NCBI RefSeq assembly: GCF_028765345.1
Contig: NZ_JARAJZ010000011.1
Coordinates: forward strand, 124,001-188,000
From: Sporolactobacillus sp. CQH2019
Lineage (GTDB): Bacteria; Bacillota; Bacilli; Bacillales; Sporolactobacillaceae
Direction: 5' to 3'
DNA: 64,000 bases
Part shown: one piece after another, positions 48,062 to 57,049 of the stretch
How positions within the stretch are numbered: the stretch's first letter is position 1
How the letters are laid out: every line of letters starts with the position of its first letter
Program-made: the position numbers and the translations under genes
The notes under the pieces: generated by a model
What the model was told of the DNA's origin: nothing
Seen by the model: the letters and a program-made list of their open reading frames with translations, nothing else
Databases searched by the model: none

Positions 48062-48158
48062 ATTTTCGATTCTCCATACCAAGCTTGTCTTTTATCAAAT
48101 TAGTTTATTCGATTCCGTTCTGCCGGCTCTGTCACTTTTTTCTATAAAAAAGCAATAA

Positions 48159-48192
48159 AAAAATAATGGAAACGCGCTCTTCCCATTATTTC
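48159..48192 (-). terminator. Terminator after the 55-residue gene
   Basis: AAATAATGG and CCATTATTT arms around a 13-nt loop, followed on the minus strand by a run of Ts (TTTTTATTGC). Confidence 0.75.
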
Positions 48193-48270
48193 TACATTTT
48201 TTTAATTTATGCATCTTGATAGATCGGAAATACCTTTCTTCCTGTTCCGTCCATCCGGCGACCTGCCCTA

Positions 48271-48438
48271 TTATCCGAAAAGCAGTTTGACATTGACAGC
48301 AATGGAAATGGCCAGGACACAGTTGGTCAGAAACAGCTTGCGGTTCAGTCTGGCCGTCTGCTGATCCGTATGATCGCCGCTGCTCTGCTGCGGTTCCTCT
48401 GTTTCTATGCGTTCTGTTTTTTTGGCCTCCACTTTCAT
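48271..48438 (-). CDS. Small single-pass membrane protein (55 residues)
   Basis: ATG 48438 (a second ATG at 48441 sits against AGGAG) to TAA 48271. It has a charged, Gln-rich N-terminal half (KVEAKKTERIETEEPQQSS) and one C-terminal helix, KLFLTNCVLAISIAVNVKLLFG. It has its own terminator. No family recognised. Confidence 0.6.
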   Translation of the reverse strand: MKVEAKKTERIETEEPQQSSGDHTDQQTARLNRKLFLTNCVLAISIAVNVKLLFG

Positions 48439-48576
48439 CATCTCCTGTCAGAGAATGAACTCAATAATCGATTCTGCGCCTGATTGCTTTGATAATTTAA
48501 TTATGTACTCAAGATGTTGAGGCAAAATAACCTGTTGATTAAATTTTTGTTAATATGAAAAAGAGAATCCGATCTG

Positions 48577-49386
48577 TTATCCTTTTCGGATTGTCTCAAA
48601 CGTAAAATCAACAATTGCCCGCTGAGACATCAGCATCGATTTTGCCTGTCCGATCATTCCGCTTTGCAGCGCCTTGCTGCCGGCGCTTTTTTCAAAGGCT
48701 TTCCCGATCCTTGAAAACCTTTCCTCATGATAGTTCCAATCGCGATAGGTCACCCACTGTTTCTCGTCATGAATCAGAACCGGGCTCGAACGTCTGATCA
48801 TCCGCAAACGTCCGGCAAGGCACTCGCCGAGATGCATCGACGTATTGTTGCCGTAGCCGACGCCGAGAAGCAGCACAAAACCGTTGCGATCGTATATCTT
48901 TCCTAACGGAGACGCCGGGCCGAGACCGTCGTCCAGTGCGTGCTCCGATATGATTGCACTTGCTCCGGCACCCCAGGCGGCAAAAGAATAGATCGGATGG
49001 CTGCTCCGTTTTACCCCCGGAAAAGTCCTGAAACATTCCGCTACTCGGCCCATGCCCAGTGTCGGTGTCCGTTCGGGATCAAAGGGCGGCATTTCCGCGT
49101 ATATGCTTTGCCACCAGGAAGCCGGAACGGCCGGATTATCCCAGTCGCTCGGATCCGAGACATCTGCGCTGTGCGCCGGCATGACAAGGGTGCCTTCCGC
49201 CGTCAGCACTTCCTGCAGTGCCTCAATCACTGTGACCGGGCCGCCGCACACCCATCCGATCCGGCTCATTGACGTATGAACAATCACTGTCATCGTCTTT
49301 TTTAAACCGAGTCTGTGAAAATCCTCGACAAGAGCGGACCGTGTAACGGCCCGTCTGGTCTTTCTGATCGCATCCTGTTCTGTCAC
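48577..49386 (-). CDS. AAC(3)-family aminoglycoside acetyltransferase
   Basis: 269 residues, GTG start. Family motifs: VIVHTSMSRIGWVCGGPVTVIEALQEVLTAEGTLVMPAHSADVSDPSDW (about 34-82), FDPERTPTLGMGRVAECFRTFPGVKRSSHPIYSFAAWG (about 100-138) and LLLGVGYGNNTSMHLGE. The catalytic His of STHP-type motifs is in RSSHPIYSF. Chromosomal YokD-like members acetylate aminoglycosides weakly or have other substrates. No mobile element is next to it, so it is likely intrinsic. Confidence 0.9.
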   Translation of the reverse strand: MTEQDAIRKTRRAVTRSALVEDFHRLGLKKTMTVIVHTSMSRIGWVCGGPVTVIEALQEVLTAEGTLVMPAHSADVSDPSDWDNPAVPASWWQSIYAEMPPFDPERTPTLGMGRVAECFRTFPGVKRSSHPIYSFAAWGAGASAIISEHALDDGLGPASPLGKIYDRNGFVLLLGVGYGNNTSMHLGECLAGRLRMIRRSSPVLIHDEKQWVTYRDWNYHEERFSRIGKAFEKSAGSKALQSGMIGQAKSMLMSQRAIVDFTFETIRKG

Positions 49387-49465
49387 TTCAATTCATCTGC
49401 CTCTTTTTATTGTTCCCGCCGGGTTATCTATTTAATCATCTTTTATTCATTCAAAGGTACGAAAA

Positions 49466-49488
49466 AGGCACTCCGGGCCGGAGTGCCT
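49466..49488 (-). terminator. Terminator after the universal stress gene
   Basis: AGGCACTCCGG and its complement around a single central base, followed on the minus strand by TTTTTCG. Confidence 0.8.
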
Positions 49489-49539
49489 GAATCACAAAAA
49501 ATTGAGCTGACTGCGGAACCCGGCCGCTTTCCTGTCTCT

Positions 49540-49965
49540 CTACTTGACAATCAGAACCGGAATCTTCGACCGCTGCACAACGCCGTGACTGACACTTCCC
49601 AGAAACTCCTTAATCCCGCTCAGGCCTCTGCTGCCGATGACAATCAGGTCATACCTATTATCGTCGGCAAATTCAAGAATGGTTCGCACCGGCTGTCCTT
49701 CTTTGACGAACGTATGGGTGATGTTGGGAAGATCGCGCAAAGTCTCTTCCGTCCGGCCGACAATCTCTTTTCCGAATTTCAACGTGGATTCCCGTACTTC
49801 GCGGTAGACATCGCCGACAATAAACTGATTTGTCGGCACGGTCACAACATTGAGCACGTCAAGAATCGTGTGATCGTCCAGCTGCGCAATCTCGGCTGCT
49901 TTTTGAAGCGCTTTCTTTGACAACTCCGAATCATCATAAGAAACCAGAATCTTTGAGAATAACAA
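49540..49965 (-). CDS. Universal stress protein (UspA family)
   Basis: 141 residues. Start TTG 49965 rather than the GTG at 49974, which sits inside the GGGCGGGTG site. The family opening SKILVSYDDSELSKKALQKA and the ATP-binding G-x2-G-x9-G-S motif in IGSRGLSGIKEFLGSVSHGVVQ are present, ending with VPVLIVK-like PVLIVK. Cytoplasmic; monocistronic. Confidence 0.92.
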   Translation of the reverse strand: MLFSKILVSYDDSELSKKALQKAAEIAQLDDHTILDVLNVVTVPTNQFIVGDVYREVRESTLKFGKEIVGRTEETLRDLPNITHTFVKEGQPVRTILEFADDNRYDLIVIGSRGLSGIKEFLGSVSHGVVQRSKIPVLIVK

Positions 49966-50290
49966 CGTGATCACCCGCCCTTTTGTCTTTCTGCTTCCTT
50001 TTTTATTTTAACATATCAGAAACAGATTCAAATACAGGAGCAGGGAATTGTAATCGGATTTATCAAAAATTTTTTTGCCGTGATATGAAAAATCATGAAT
50101 ATCCAGTTGAAAGTAGGTTACATATTTTTAATATCTGTGCTATATTAATGCTTGTGAATATAGAGCCAATATATATTAGTTGTTTACGCTTACATTACAT
50201 TTTCTGGAAAAGCCGGTCTTTCGCGGCTAAGATTTTTCTGAAGCGATCAGATCACCTAAAATTTATGGTGAGAAATCGAGGTTTTGAAAA
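49966..50290. other. Divergent intergenic region usp / eamA
   Basis: AT-rich, with no gene. TATATTAATG and ATATATTAG segments (50142-50180) are promoter-like but no clear -35/-10 pair is assigned. Confidence 0.35.
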
Positions 50291-51274
50291 ATGAAAAAAG
50301 GCTACATTTTTATAGCCTTCTCCACGCTTTTTTTCAGTACGATGGAAATTGCCATCAAACTGGCAGCTTCCGACTTTAACCCTCTGCAATTGAATCTGCT
50401 TCGTTTCTTAATTGGGTCTATTATTCTAGCACCGCTGGCGATACAGCACTTAAAAGGAAGCGGATTTTCGCTTAATAAGAGCAATATCCTGTATTTTCTG
50501 TTCTCCGGTTTCATGTGTGTGGTTGTCAGCATGACCTTCTTTCAGATGGCTATCGTCTATTCAAAGGCGTCGATCGTCGCTATCCTGTTCAGCTGCAATG
50601 CCGTGTTCCTGATTCCGTTCGCTCATTTCTTTCTAGAAGAAAAGCTGACGAAACTGTCGCTGCTGTCGCTGTTGATCAGCCTGGCAGGCATGATATTTAT
50701 CGTCAATCCTGAAAATCTGACCAATGTGACCGGCATGACGCTGTCGCTCCTGGCCGCAGTTACTTTTGCGCTTTACGGCATTATCGGCAGAAGAGGCAGT
50801 CTGAAGTTCGGCTATGACGGCGTTGTCCAGAGCAGTTTCAGTTTTTTGGCAGGCAGTGCCGAACTTTTTGTCTTGATCCTGATAACTAAAATCGGTTCGG
50901 TCGCCCACTGGCTGCAAAGCATCGGACTCGGTACTTTCAGCAATGTTCCCGTCCTGCAGGGAATTTCCTGGAGCACACTGCCCAGCCTGATTTATCTTGG
51001 CGTCTTCGTTACCGGCCTCGGATTCAGCTTCTACTTCCTGGCGATGGAAGAAACATCGGCGGCGACCGCATCGCTGGTCTTCTTCATTAAGCCGGCTCTC
51101 GCTCCGATTCTTGCCCTGTTTATTCTTGGCGAAGCCATGACGGTAAACGTTCTTTCCGGAATCGTGCTTATTCTGGCCGGCTCCTGCATCGCCTTTATTT
51201 CCGATAACCGCGAAAGCAGGCTGGCCGCCGCGCGGAAATCTTCCGTCCACGCAAGCCGCGTCCAGGCAAGATAA
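50291..51274 (+). CDS. EamA-family (DMT superfamily) transporter
   Basis: 327 residues with ten membrane segments in two EamA repeats (about 5-135 and 155-300). Repeat signatures: FSTLFFSTMEIAIKLAASDFNPLQLNLLRFLIGSIIL at the start and EETSAATASLVFFIKPALAPILALFILGEAMTVNVLSGIVLILAG at the end. It is a likely exporter of amino acids or metabolites, substrate unknown. It ends with a basic tail (about 25 residues). A strong terminator follows. Confidence 0.92.
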   Translation: MKKGYIFIAFSTLFFSTMEIAIKLAASDFNPLQLNLLRFLIGSIILAPLAIQHLKGSGFSLNKSNILYFLFSGFMCVVVSMTFFQMAIVYSKASIVAILFSCNAVFLIPFAHFFLEEKLTKLSLLSLLISLAGMIFIVNPENLTNVTGMTLSLLAAVTFALYGIIGRRGSLKFGYDGVVQSSFSFLAGSAELFVLILITKIGSVAHWLQSIGLGTFSNVPVLQGISWSTLPSLIYLGVFVTGLGFSFYFLAMEETSAATASLVFFIKPALAPILALFILGEAMTVNVLSGIVLILAGSCIAFISDNRESRLAAARKSSVHASRVQAR

Positions 51275-51311
51275 TATAATTTTGAACAGATTTTAAAACG
51301 CAGAAAAAAGG

Positions 51312-51353
51312 AAAAGAGGAATGCCGCTTTTTTTGATGGCATTCCTCTTTTTT
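51312..51353. terminator. Bidirectional terminator between eamA and the radical SAM gene
   Basis: Perfect 14-bp arms (51312-51325 and 51338-51351) with a T-rich loop, an A-run on one side and TTTTTT on the other. It serves both convergent genes. Confidence 0.88.
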
Positions 51354-51422
51354 ACACGGAGCCGCCGCTCTTTTTGCAGAAGACATCCGATCATCCGGAC
51401 GCGCCGTTTCCTATGCCCCCGG

Positions 51423-52520
51423 TCAGAGATTAGCCTGCGCAGCCTCTCTGTACTTCTTCGGAATATAAATGCAGTACGGTTCGGCAGCCTTATAATCTCC
51501 TGTAACCGCATAGGCTCTCGACCTCGAACCTCCGCAGATAAAACGGAACTCGCACACGCCGCATTTTCCTTTTGTGGAATCCGGGTCGCGCAGTGCCTTA
51601 AACACCGGATGATTCCGGTAAATATCCGGCAATGGCATATCACGGATATTCCCGCAATTGATCGGCAGAAATCCCGAGGGCTGCACATCTCCCGTATGAC
51701 TGATAAACACAAATCCGTTGCCGTCATTCGTTCCCCGCGGTGCTTTGGCCAGATCGTCATGAGGCCTTCCGATCAGTTTCAGGCCCAGTTTCCTGCGGCG
51801 CTGATTTTCCTGAAAAGCGACGCGGCGGTAAAACTGCGCTTCGGTTGTCGACACGATATACGGCATGTGTTCCTGCAGATTGAATGCCCAGCGCAGGACT
51901 TCTTCATGCTGCTCCGGAGTAACCGGTTCAAGGGCTTTCCCGCGCCCTGTCGGTACAAGAAAGAACAGCGTCCAGACAGAAACACCGCATGTTTTCATCA
52001 GCTCGGCCATCTCAGGCAATTGATCCACATTATATTTGGTGACCGTTGTGTTAATCTGAAATTTTATCCCCAGTTCGTTTAAATAAGAGATCCCCTTCAT
52101 TGTCCGGTCGAAAATGCCCGGGACTCCGCGGAAGTCATCGTGCGATTTCGCGTCCGGGCCGTCCAGAGAAAAAGCCCAGCGCGCAATGCCGGCTTCTTTA
52201 GAGCGGAGCACGGCTTTTTTCGTCACGCGCGGCGTCGCGGAGGGCGTTATCGAAACACGCATCCCCTTCCCCGATGCATAGGACGCCAGTTCAAAGAGAT
52301 CGTCCCGCATCAGCGGATCGCCGCCTGAGAAGACAAGCAGCGGGTTATGCATCGAGTAGATCTGATCGATCAGCTCTTTTCCTTCCTCCGTCGAGAGTTC
52401 TCCCGGATAGGGATGCAGCTGGGCGGCTGCCCGGCAGTGTTTGCAATGAAAAGGGCACATCCGGGTGACTTCCCAGATTGCGATAAAAGGGTCCTGATTA
52501 TAGTCGCGTACCATCATCAT
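51423..52520 (-). CDS. Radical SAM/SPASM protein of the AhbC/AhbD-like group
   Basis: 365 residues from ATG 52520, which overlaps the cgoX stop (ATGA). Cys motif CPFHCKHC (CxxxCxxC, about 18-25) binds the radical SAM 4Fe-4S cluster, and FSGGDPLM binds SAM. The C-terminal SPASM region has CGVCEFRFICGGSRSRAYAVTGDYKAAEPYC (about 322-352) for an auxiliary cluster. It is close to TIGR04053-type proteins, related to the heme-modifying AhbC and AhbD. Coupling to cgoX suggests a role in porphyrin or heme maturation (inference). Confidence 0.85.
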   Translation of the reverse strand: MMMVRDYNQDPFIAIWEVTRMCPFHCKHCRAAAQLHPYPGELSTEEGKELIDQIYSMHNPLLVFSGGDPLMRDDLFELASYASGKGMRVSITPSATPRVTKKAVLRSKEAGIARWAFSLDGPDAKSHDDFRGVPGIFDRTMKGISYLNELGIKFQINTTVTKYNVDQLPEMAELMKTCGVSVWTLFFLVPTGRGKALEPVTPEQHEEVLRWAFNLQEHMPYIVSTTEAQFYRRVAFQENQRRRKLGLKLIGRPHDDLAKAPRGTNDGNGFVFISHTGDVQPSGFLPINCGNIRDMPLPDIYRNHPVFKALRDPDSTKGKCGVCEFRFICGGSRSRAYAVTGDYKAAEPYCIYIPKKYREAAQANL

Positions 52521-53899
52521 TCGTTCACCGCTTTCTCTTTTTCTTCCAAATACGCTCCGACTCTTTCCGCTACATTCATGGCATTGTCCACACAATCCGG
52601 AAGGCCGACACCATGGAACATGGCTCCGCATGCATAGACCCCTGCCCTGTTTTCCAATGCCTGCTCAAATGCCTGCACACGTTGGATATGATTGACGGTA
52701 TATTGCGGCATATTGTCTATTTGACGAGTAATCACCGAAAACAGCGGAGTGCCAAGTTTCCCGACCCTTCTTAAGTCGGCCAGGGCTTTTTCCTCAATTT
52801 CTGCGTCGCTCTCTTCAACAATGGCCGCATTGTCCGCTGTTCCGACGTACGTGCGGACGAGTGCGCAGTCTTTCGGGGCCGCATGGGACCATTTACGGTC
52901 CATCCAGCTGCATGCGGTAATATTGAGCCCCTCTTTTCTCGACACGACGTAGCCCGTTCCGTCCAACGATTGCACCGCATCTTTTTTGAAGCCCATCGCT
53001 ACGGTTGCCGTGGTGGACCGTTTATCATTTGTCAGGCTCCACGCCTCCGGAAAATCAAGCAGCGGGCCCAGCTGTTTCGGCGAAGTCGCCACAATGACGG
53101 CATCGGCTTCCATGACTGTGCCGTCACTCAGAACAGCCTTGCCGGGCTCCGCATGGCTGACCGGTGTATTCATTATGACGTCGTCCGCAAACGACGCCAG
53201 CCTCTCCGGCAGGACATCGAGCCCGCAGGAAAGGCTCAGAAAACGTCCCTCGGCCTTTTTCGGCGCTCCCGCCTGCTTCGGCGGCTGAATGTGTTTCATA
53301 CCCAGAATCAGGCTTCGATGTTTTTTTTCGATTGACGCAAATTGCGGCAGCGTCGCTTCCAGGCTCATATCCGACAGATTGCCGTTGTAGATCCCGGATA
53401 ACAGGGGCTCAATCATATTGGTGACCAGCTCCGGCCCGAGCCTCCTGCCGAAAAACTCGGCCAATGAAATATCCCTGCCCCTGTAAACACGCGGAATCAG
53501 CAGATCGAGCCCCGCACGCAGCTTGCCCATCGGACTGATCAGGCCGGTCGTTACCATCGGAAGCATCTTTGTCGGAATACCCATAACCGATCCTGCCGGC
53601 ATTCTTCTGAGACGATGATTGACATAAATATAATATGTACCTGTATTTGATCGGACAAGCTGATCGCCCAGCCCCAGCTCTTTAATCAGCGCCGTCAGTG
53701 TCGGCTTGCGCGCCATATAACCCTCCGGCCCGCATTCGATTAAAAAGCCGTCACGGCGCACGGTTTTTACCTTTCCACCGATTCGTCCGGAAGCCTCGAG
53801 CAGAACGACCCGAGCCTGCGGCCGCCGCTTTTTCACATAATAAACCGCAGCCAGTCCCGATATTCCCGCTCCGACCACAATGACCTTCTGACTGTCCAA
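52517..53899 (-). CDS. hemY: Coproporphyrinogen III / protoporphyrinogen oxidase (CgoX, HemY)
   Basis: 460 residues, TTG start at 53899 behind a GGGGGGG site. FAD-binding Rossmann start VIVVGAGISGLAAVYYVKKR, followed by VVLLEASGRIGGKVKT, and the C-terminal motif GVYACGAMFHGVGLPDCVDNAMNVAERVGAYL. Bacillota enzymes oxidise coproporphyrinogen III to coproporphyrin III in the cytoplasm. No hemE, hemH or hemQ lies in the window. Confidence 0.93.
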   Translation of the reverse strand: MDSQKVIVVGAGISGLAAVYYVKKRRPQARVVLLEASGRIGGKVKTVRRDGFLIECGPEGYMARKPTLTALIKELGLGDQLVRSNTGTYYIYVNHRLRRMPAGSVMGIPTKMLPMVTTGLISPMGKLRAGLDLLIPRVYRGRDISLAEFFGRRLGPELVTNMIEPLLSGIYNGNLSDMSLEATLPQFASIEKKHRSLILGMKHIQPPKQAGAPKKAEGRFLSLSCGLDVLPERLASFADDVIMNTPVSHAEPGKAVLSDGTVMEADAVIVATSPKQLGPLLDFPEAWSLTNDKRSTTATVAMGFKKDAVQSLDGTGYVVSRKEGLNITACSWMDRKWSHAAPKDCALVRTYVGTADNAAIVEESDAEIEEKALADLRRVGKLGTPLFSVITRQIDNMPQYTVNHIQRVQAFEQALENRAGVYACGAMFHGVGLPDCVDNAMNVAERVGAYLEEKEKAVNE

Positions 53900-53936
53900 A
53901 AAAATGCCCCCCCTGTGCTTCTATTCATTCTCGCTT

Positions 53937-53964
53937 ATTATAACTGAAGCTTTTAAAAATTGAA
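53937..53964 (-). promoter_or_regulatory. Promoter for cgoX-radical SAM operon
   Basis: TATAAT (53937-53942) with TTCAAT (53959-53964) 16 bp upstream on the minus strand, about 40 bp before the TTG start. Confidence 0.5.
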
Positions 53965-54499
53965 GGACCCGACACAATTTTTCATAAATATAGCATTCAT
54001 ATAAATATTATCACTAGATAACTAATCATAAGCTGTAAACTGTTTCAATTTGTTGTCATTTGAATAGCGCTTTCACGAATAGGCGGTATCTGCCGGGATA
54101 AGGAATAAAAATTCATGAAGAGCTCTTTATTGTAAAGGAAGAGACAGAAACGAGGGGCTGCCGAAGCGCGTAAATTACCCATGATGATCCGGGATCAGCC
54201 GATCTCTCCGTGTCATCCAAAAAAAAAGACCCTCTCGGGCCCGAAACAGGGGGTTAAACTCATTGAATAAGCTTATCCTATCGCCTGTTTCTTAAGATTC
54301 TCTTAACATCTCTCGCCGAGATGCAAAAAGATGGGGAATAGTTATTGCTTCATTCGTGCAAGATTTACTATATCACATATTTTACTGCTTTACCATATTA
54401 GCGAAGTAGAAAATTAAATTAAAATATGAGTCTCTCTTTAGCCGATTTTCCTGCTGTACCGTCAATTGATGATCGATTCTTTCCGAGACTGTCATCTCC
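53965..54499. other. Gene-free stretch before the repeat array
   Basis: No credible gene. It contains the terminator at 54219-54254. The rest is unassigned AT-rich sequence. Confidence 0.4.
54219..54254 (-). terminator. Terminator on the repeat side
   Basis: On the minus strand ACCC...GGGT enclose a CGGGCCCG core, followed by nine Ts. It would end a transcript coming from the repeat array at 54.6-55.1 kb. The next minus-strand gene upstream is 1.5 kb away. Confidence 0.55.
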
Positions 54500-55090
54500 C
54501 GAAAGACGAAGAGCGTGCCGCGATCGATAAACCGTGCATGTCAACCGATAAACTGCTACTAACGGCCGATAATGGGCTGAAATCCGATCCAATCAGGCCG
54601 CCGGCCGGTATCCCCTCATCCTGAAAAATTCGACAATCGCCCTGTTCAGGCGGGGTATCGCCCCATCAGGGGTTTATCGCCCCGGAAAAAGATTGAATCG
54701 CCCTAAGGCAGCGAGCGATCGCTCCGAAACGGAGCCGATTCGCCCTGTTCAGGCGGAGTATCACCCCGTCAGGAGTTTTTCGCCCCGAAAAAAGATTGAA
54801 TCGCCCTAAAGCAGTGAACAATCGCCCTAAAATGGGGCCGATTCGCCCTATTCTGGCGGAGTATCGACCCATCAGGAGTTTATCGCCCCGGAAAAAGATT
54901 GAATCGCCCTAAAGCAGTGAACAATCGCCCGGAAATGGGGCCGATTCGCCCTATTCTGGCGGAGTATCACCCCGTCAGAAGTTTATCGCCCCGGAAAAAG
55001 ATTGAATCGCCCTAAAGCAGTGAACAATCGCCCTAAAATGGGGCCGATTCGCCCTGTTCAGGCGGAGTATCGCCCCATCAGGAGTTTTAT
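54500..55090. repeat. Higher-order tandem repeat: 103-bp units built of five ~21-bp sub-units
   Basis: A marker segment (GATTGAATCGCCC) recurs at 54691, 54794, 54897 and 55000, exactly every 103 bp. Each 103-bp unit contains five sub-units of 19-22 bp starting ATCGCCC(T/C), with tails such as TGTTCAGGCGGAG, CATCAGGAGTTT, CGGAAAAAGATTGA, TAAAGCAGTGAACA and TAAAATGGGGCCG. Weaker CCGATAAA-type units continue at 54500-54600 and 55100-55130. Frames through it are repeat artefacts. Confidence 0.9.
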
Positions 55091-55460
55091 CTGGACCGTT
55101 AGGACCGATAAATTGCTAAACGGCCTGCCGCGGTTGATTAAATCAATCGGGTACAGTTTGCTGTTCTGATTATTCGCGCTTATTGATTCCGGTCCGTTAA
55201 CTGTTGATATTTTGCTTTTTACTGGTGATATGCCGGCCCATTGGCAATTGACCGGGAACGCGGGTCCTGGCCGCAGATCGTCCGTGCTGCGGATCGCATT
55301 AAATAAACATTTGTTTGAGACTATCAAAGATCAATCGAGAAACGTTTCCATCCTTTTCCTGCACCCCCGCGCATCGTGTCTACGTTGTTTTCTTAATTTA
55401 AAAAGTTTTTTCTCCCTGTCTGTTAATGCTGTACGATCAAGTAACAGGAGGTATCTGCTC
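55091..55460. other. Gene-free flank of the repeat array
   Basis: Contains degenerate repeat-like remains to about 55140 and otherwise nothing recognised. Confidence 0.3.
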
Positions 55461-55558
55461 TTTGGATATGACGGGGCTGCAGCTACGGCAGCAGTTTGGC
55501 TCCGATCGTCGTTCTGTTCATTCTGCTGATCATTGTCGGCACCGCTTTCTGCCATTAA
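55461..55558 (+). pseudogene. YjcZ-like small membrane (sporulation) protein, frameshifted
   Basis: The first frame reads FGYDG. A shift in the GGGG run at 55473-55476 leads into GCSYGSSLAPIVVLFILLIIVGTAFCH and stop at 55556-55558. That C-terminal hydrophobic helix, with IVVLFILLIIVG, is the signature of YjcZ/SscA-type small coat-assembly proteins. AGGAGG precedes it, but no normal start codon fits, so it seems dead (or the sequence has an error). Confidence 0.6.
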
Positions 55559-55741
55559 GGAAAGCCGGCACTGGTACTCATAGGCCCCTCTTGTTTCAGG
55601 GCAGCTTGCAGCGGGTGCCCTTTGAGGTTTTCTATTCTTATCTTATCTGTGCATCGTCCTCCTGCCGTTCAATGAATCTTTAGCTGGCCCGACTGCATGA
55701 AAAATGGATTCTCCGAGAGAAAGCCGGAACGCGGAAATTTC

Positions 55742-56605
55742 TCATTGTTGCGTGTGGACAAGATCTCTCCTGATCTGAAGCGCCGCGAACCAGTCAGGCT
55801 CCGCACATTTTAATCCTGGAACGGAATCGGTATCGCTGTAAAATCCGTGAAAATCGGAACCGCCCGTCTGCACCAGATGATACTTTGCCGCCAGTTCCTG
55901 CGCTCTCTGTTCTGCCTGCTTGCCATGCAGAGGATGGCGGACTTCAATCCCTTCCAATCCCTCACGGACCCAATCCGCCACGGCGGAAAAATTGTCAAAC
56001 TGACCGGGGTGGGCAAGAACCGGAACGCCTCCTGCTTCGCGAATAGCGTGAATGGCGTCGCCCGCATCGAGATAGCGGACCGGGACGAAAGCCGCTCCCG
56101 CAGGACTCCGATCGTCCCCCCTATAAAAGAGCTTTTTATACAGGCTGCTGTAAATAGCGCTCGTGTACCCTTTTTGAATGAGGACGTGCATGATATGCTG
56201 TTTAAAAACGCCTGTTCCCGCTTCCGCCAGCTTGGAAACTTCTTTCCAGCTGATTTCGTAGCCAGCCCGGACCAGTTTTTCAACCATTTGATAAGAAGCG
56301 TTCTGGCGGGCCTCCCTGAGCGGACCGCAGAGCCTTTCCAGCGCCGGATGGCCGGGTTTCACATATAAGCCGAGAATATGGGCGCGCCGGTCCCGGCGGA
56401 AATCGTAGGCTGAAATTTCGATACCCGGAATGATATCTATCCCGGCACTTTTTCCTAGATTCACGGCCCGATCGAGACCGATCGTCGTATCATGGTCGGT
56501 GATCGCCAGATGATCGACGCCGTTCCGCCCGGCGATATGAACAACGTCCCCGATCGAAAAGGAGTTATCGGAAGTGTTGGTATGGCAGTGCAAATCGATG
56601 GTCAT
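55742..56605 (-). CDS. PHP-domain cyclic phosphate phosphodiesterase (PhnPP-like)
   Basis: 287 residues. PHP motifs: DLHCHTNTSDNS (residues 4-15), AITDHDTTIGL, GIEISAY, VLAHPGQF and GGSDFHGFYSD, giving the full set of His/Asp/Glu metal ligands. It is the last gene of the C-P lyase operon. In related Actinobacteria and Clostridia, PHP enzymes (PhnPP) open phosphoribosyl 1,2-cyclic phosphate, the product of PhnJ. No phnP is in the visible part, so this enzyme probably does that step. Its ATG overlaps the preceding stop by 4 bp. Confidence 0.82.
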   Translation of the reverse strand: MTIDLHCHTNTSDNSFSIGDVVHIAGRNGVDHLAITDHDTTIGLDRAVNLGKSAGIDIIPGIEISAYDFRRDRRAHILGLYVKPGHPALERLCGPLREARQNASYQMVEKLVRAGYEISWKEVSKLAEAGTGVFKQHIMHVLIQKGYTSAIYSSLYKKLFYRGDDRSPAGAAFVPVRYLDAGDAIHAIREAGGVPVLAHPGQFDNFSAVADWVREGLEGIEVRHPLHGKQAEQRAQELAAKYHLVQTGGSDFHGFYSDTDSVPGLKCAEPDWFAALQIRRDLVHTQQ

Positions 56606-57042
56606 TTGTTCAGCTCCGTTCTAAAACTGATTCCGTGTCTCTGAAAACCCAAACTATCGTAAAAGGCATGGGCGCCGCTTCTTTTTATATCACTGGAAAG
56701 CATCAATTTGTAGCATCCGTTATCTTTTGCGCGCTGCATGGCATCATCCATCATTTTTCGTCCGATTCCGGCATGGCGGGCATCCGGGGCGACGGCCACA
56801 TTTTCTACAATCGCGATTTTCAGGCCTCCGTGCCCGAAATTATCGAGGATAATCAGCGTATAGGTCCCGATCATCTTGTCTTCGGGACAGACGCAGTAGA
56901 TTTTATAGTACGGATAGCGCCGAATTTCATGGAAAAGCGCCCGTGCCTCCTCTTCCGGCATCCTCTTCTTTTCGTCAAGTTCGCTTAAAAGGCGAAGATA
57001 TATACGTATTTCTTCCGGTTTCAGTTCGCGTATCTCTGTCAT
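56602..57042 (-). CDS. phnO: GNAT acetyltransferase, PhnO-like
   Basis: 146 residues with the GNAT fold. Motif A is VENVAVAPDARHAGIGRKMMDDAMQRA (about 76-102), with the Q/RxxGxG/A pyrophosphate loop, and motif B is HAFYDSLGFQRHG. In phn operons such enzymes (PhnO) acetylate aminoalkylphosphonates so the C-P lyase can accept them. It sits between phnL and the PHP gene, 8 bp after phnL. Confidence 0.75.
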   Translation of the reverse strand: MTEIRELKPEEIRIYLRLLSELDEKKRMPEEEARALFHEIRRYPYYKIYCVCPEDKMIGTYTLIILDNFGHGGLKIAIVENVAVAPDARHAGIGRKMMDDAMQRAKDNGCYKLMLSSDIKRSGAHAFYDSLGFQRHGISFRTELNK

Positions 57043-57049
57043 AGTTCAA

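Noticed and set aside
54500-55090. CRISPR array
   Set aside because: There are no constant repeats with unique spacers. The units vary gradually, are about 21 bp long, and no cas genes are nearby.
54666-55327. Short frames through the repeat arrays
   Set aside because: They only translate the repeat unit (IGRxGRxGPILG-type peptides) and have no start signals.
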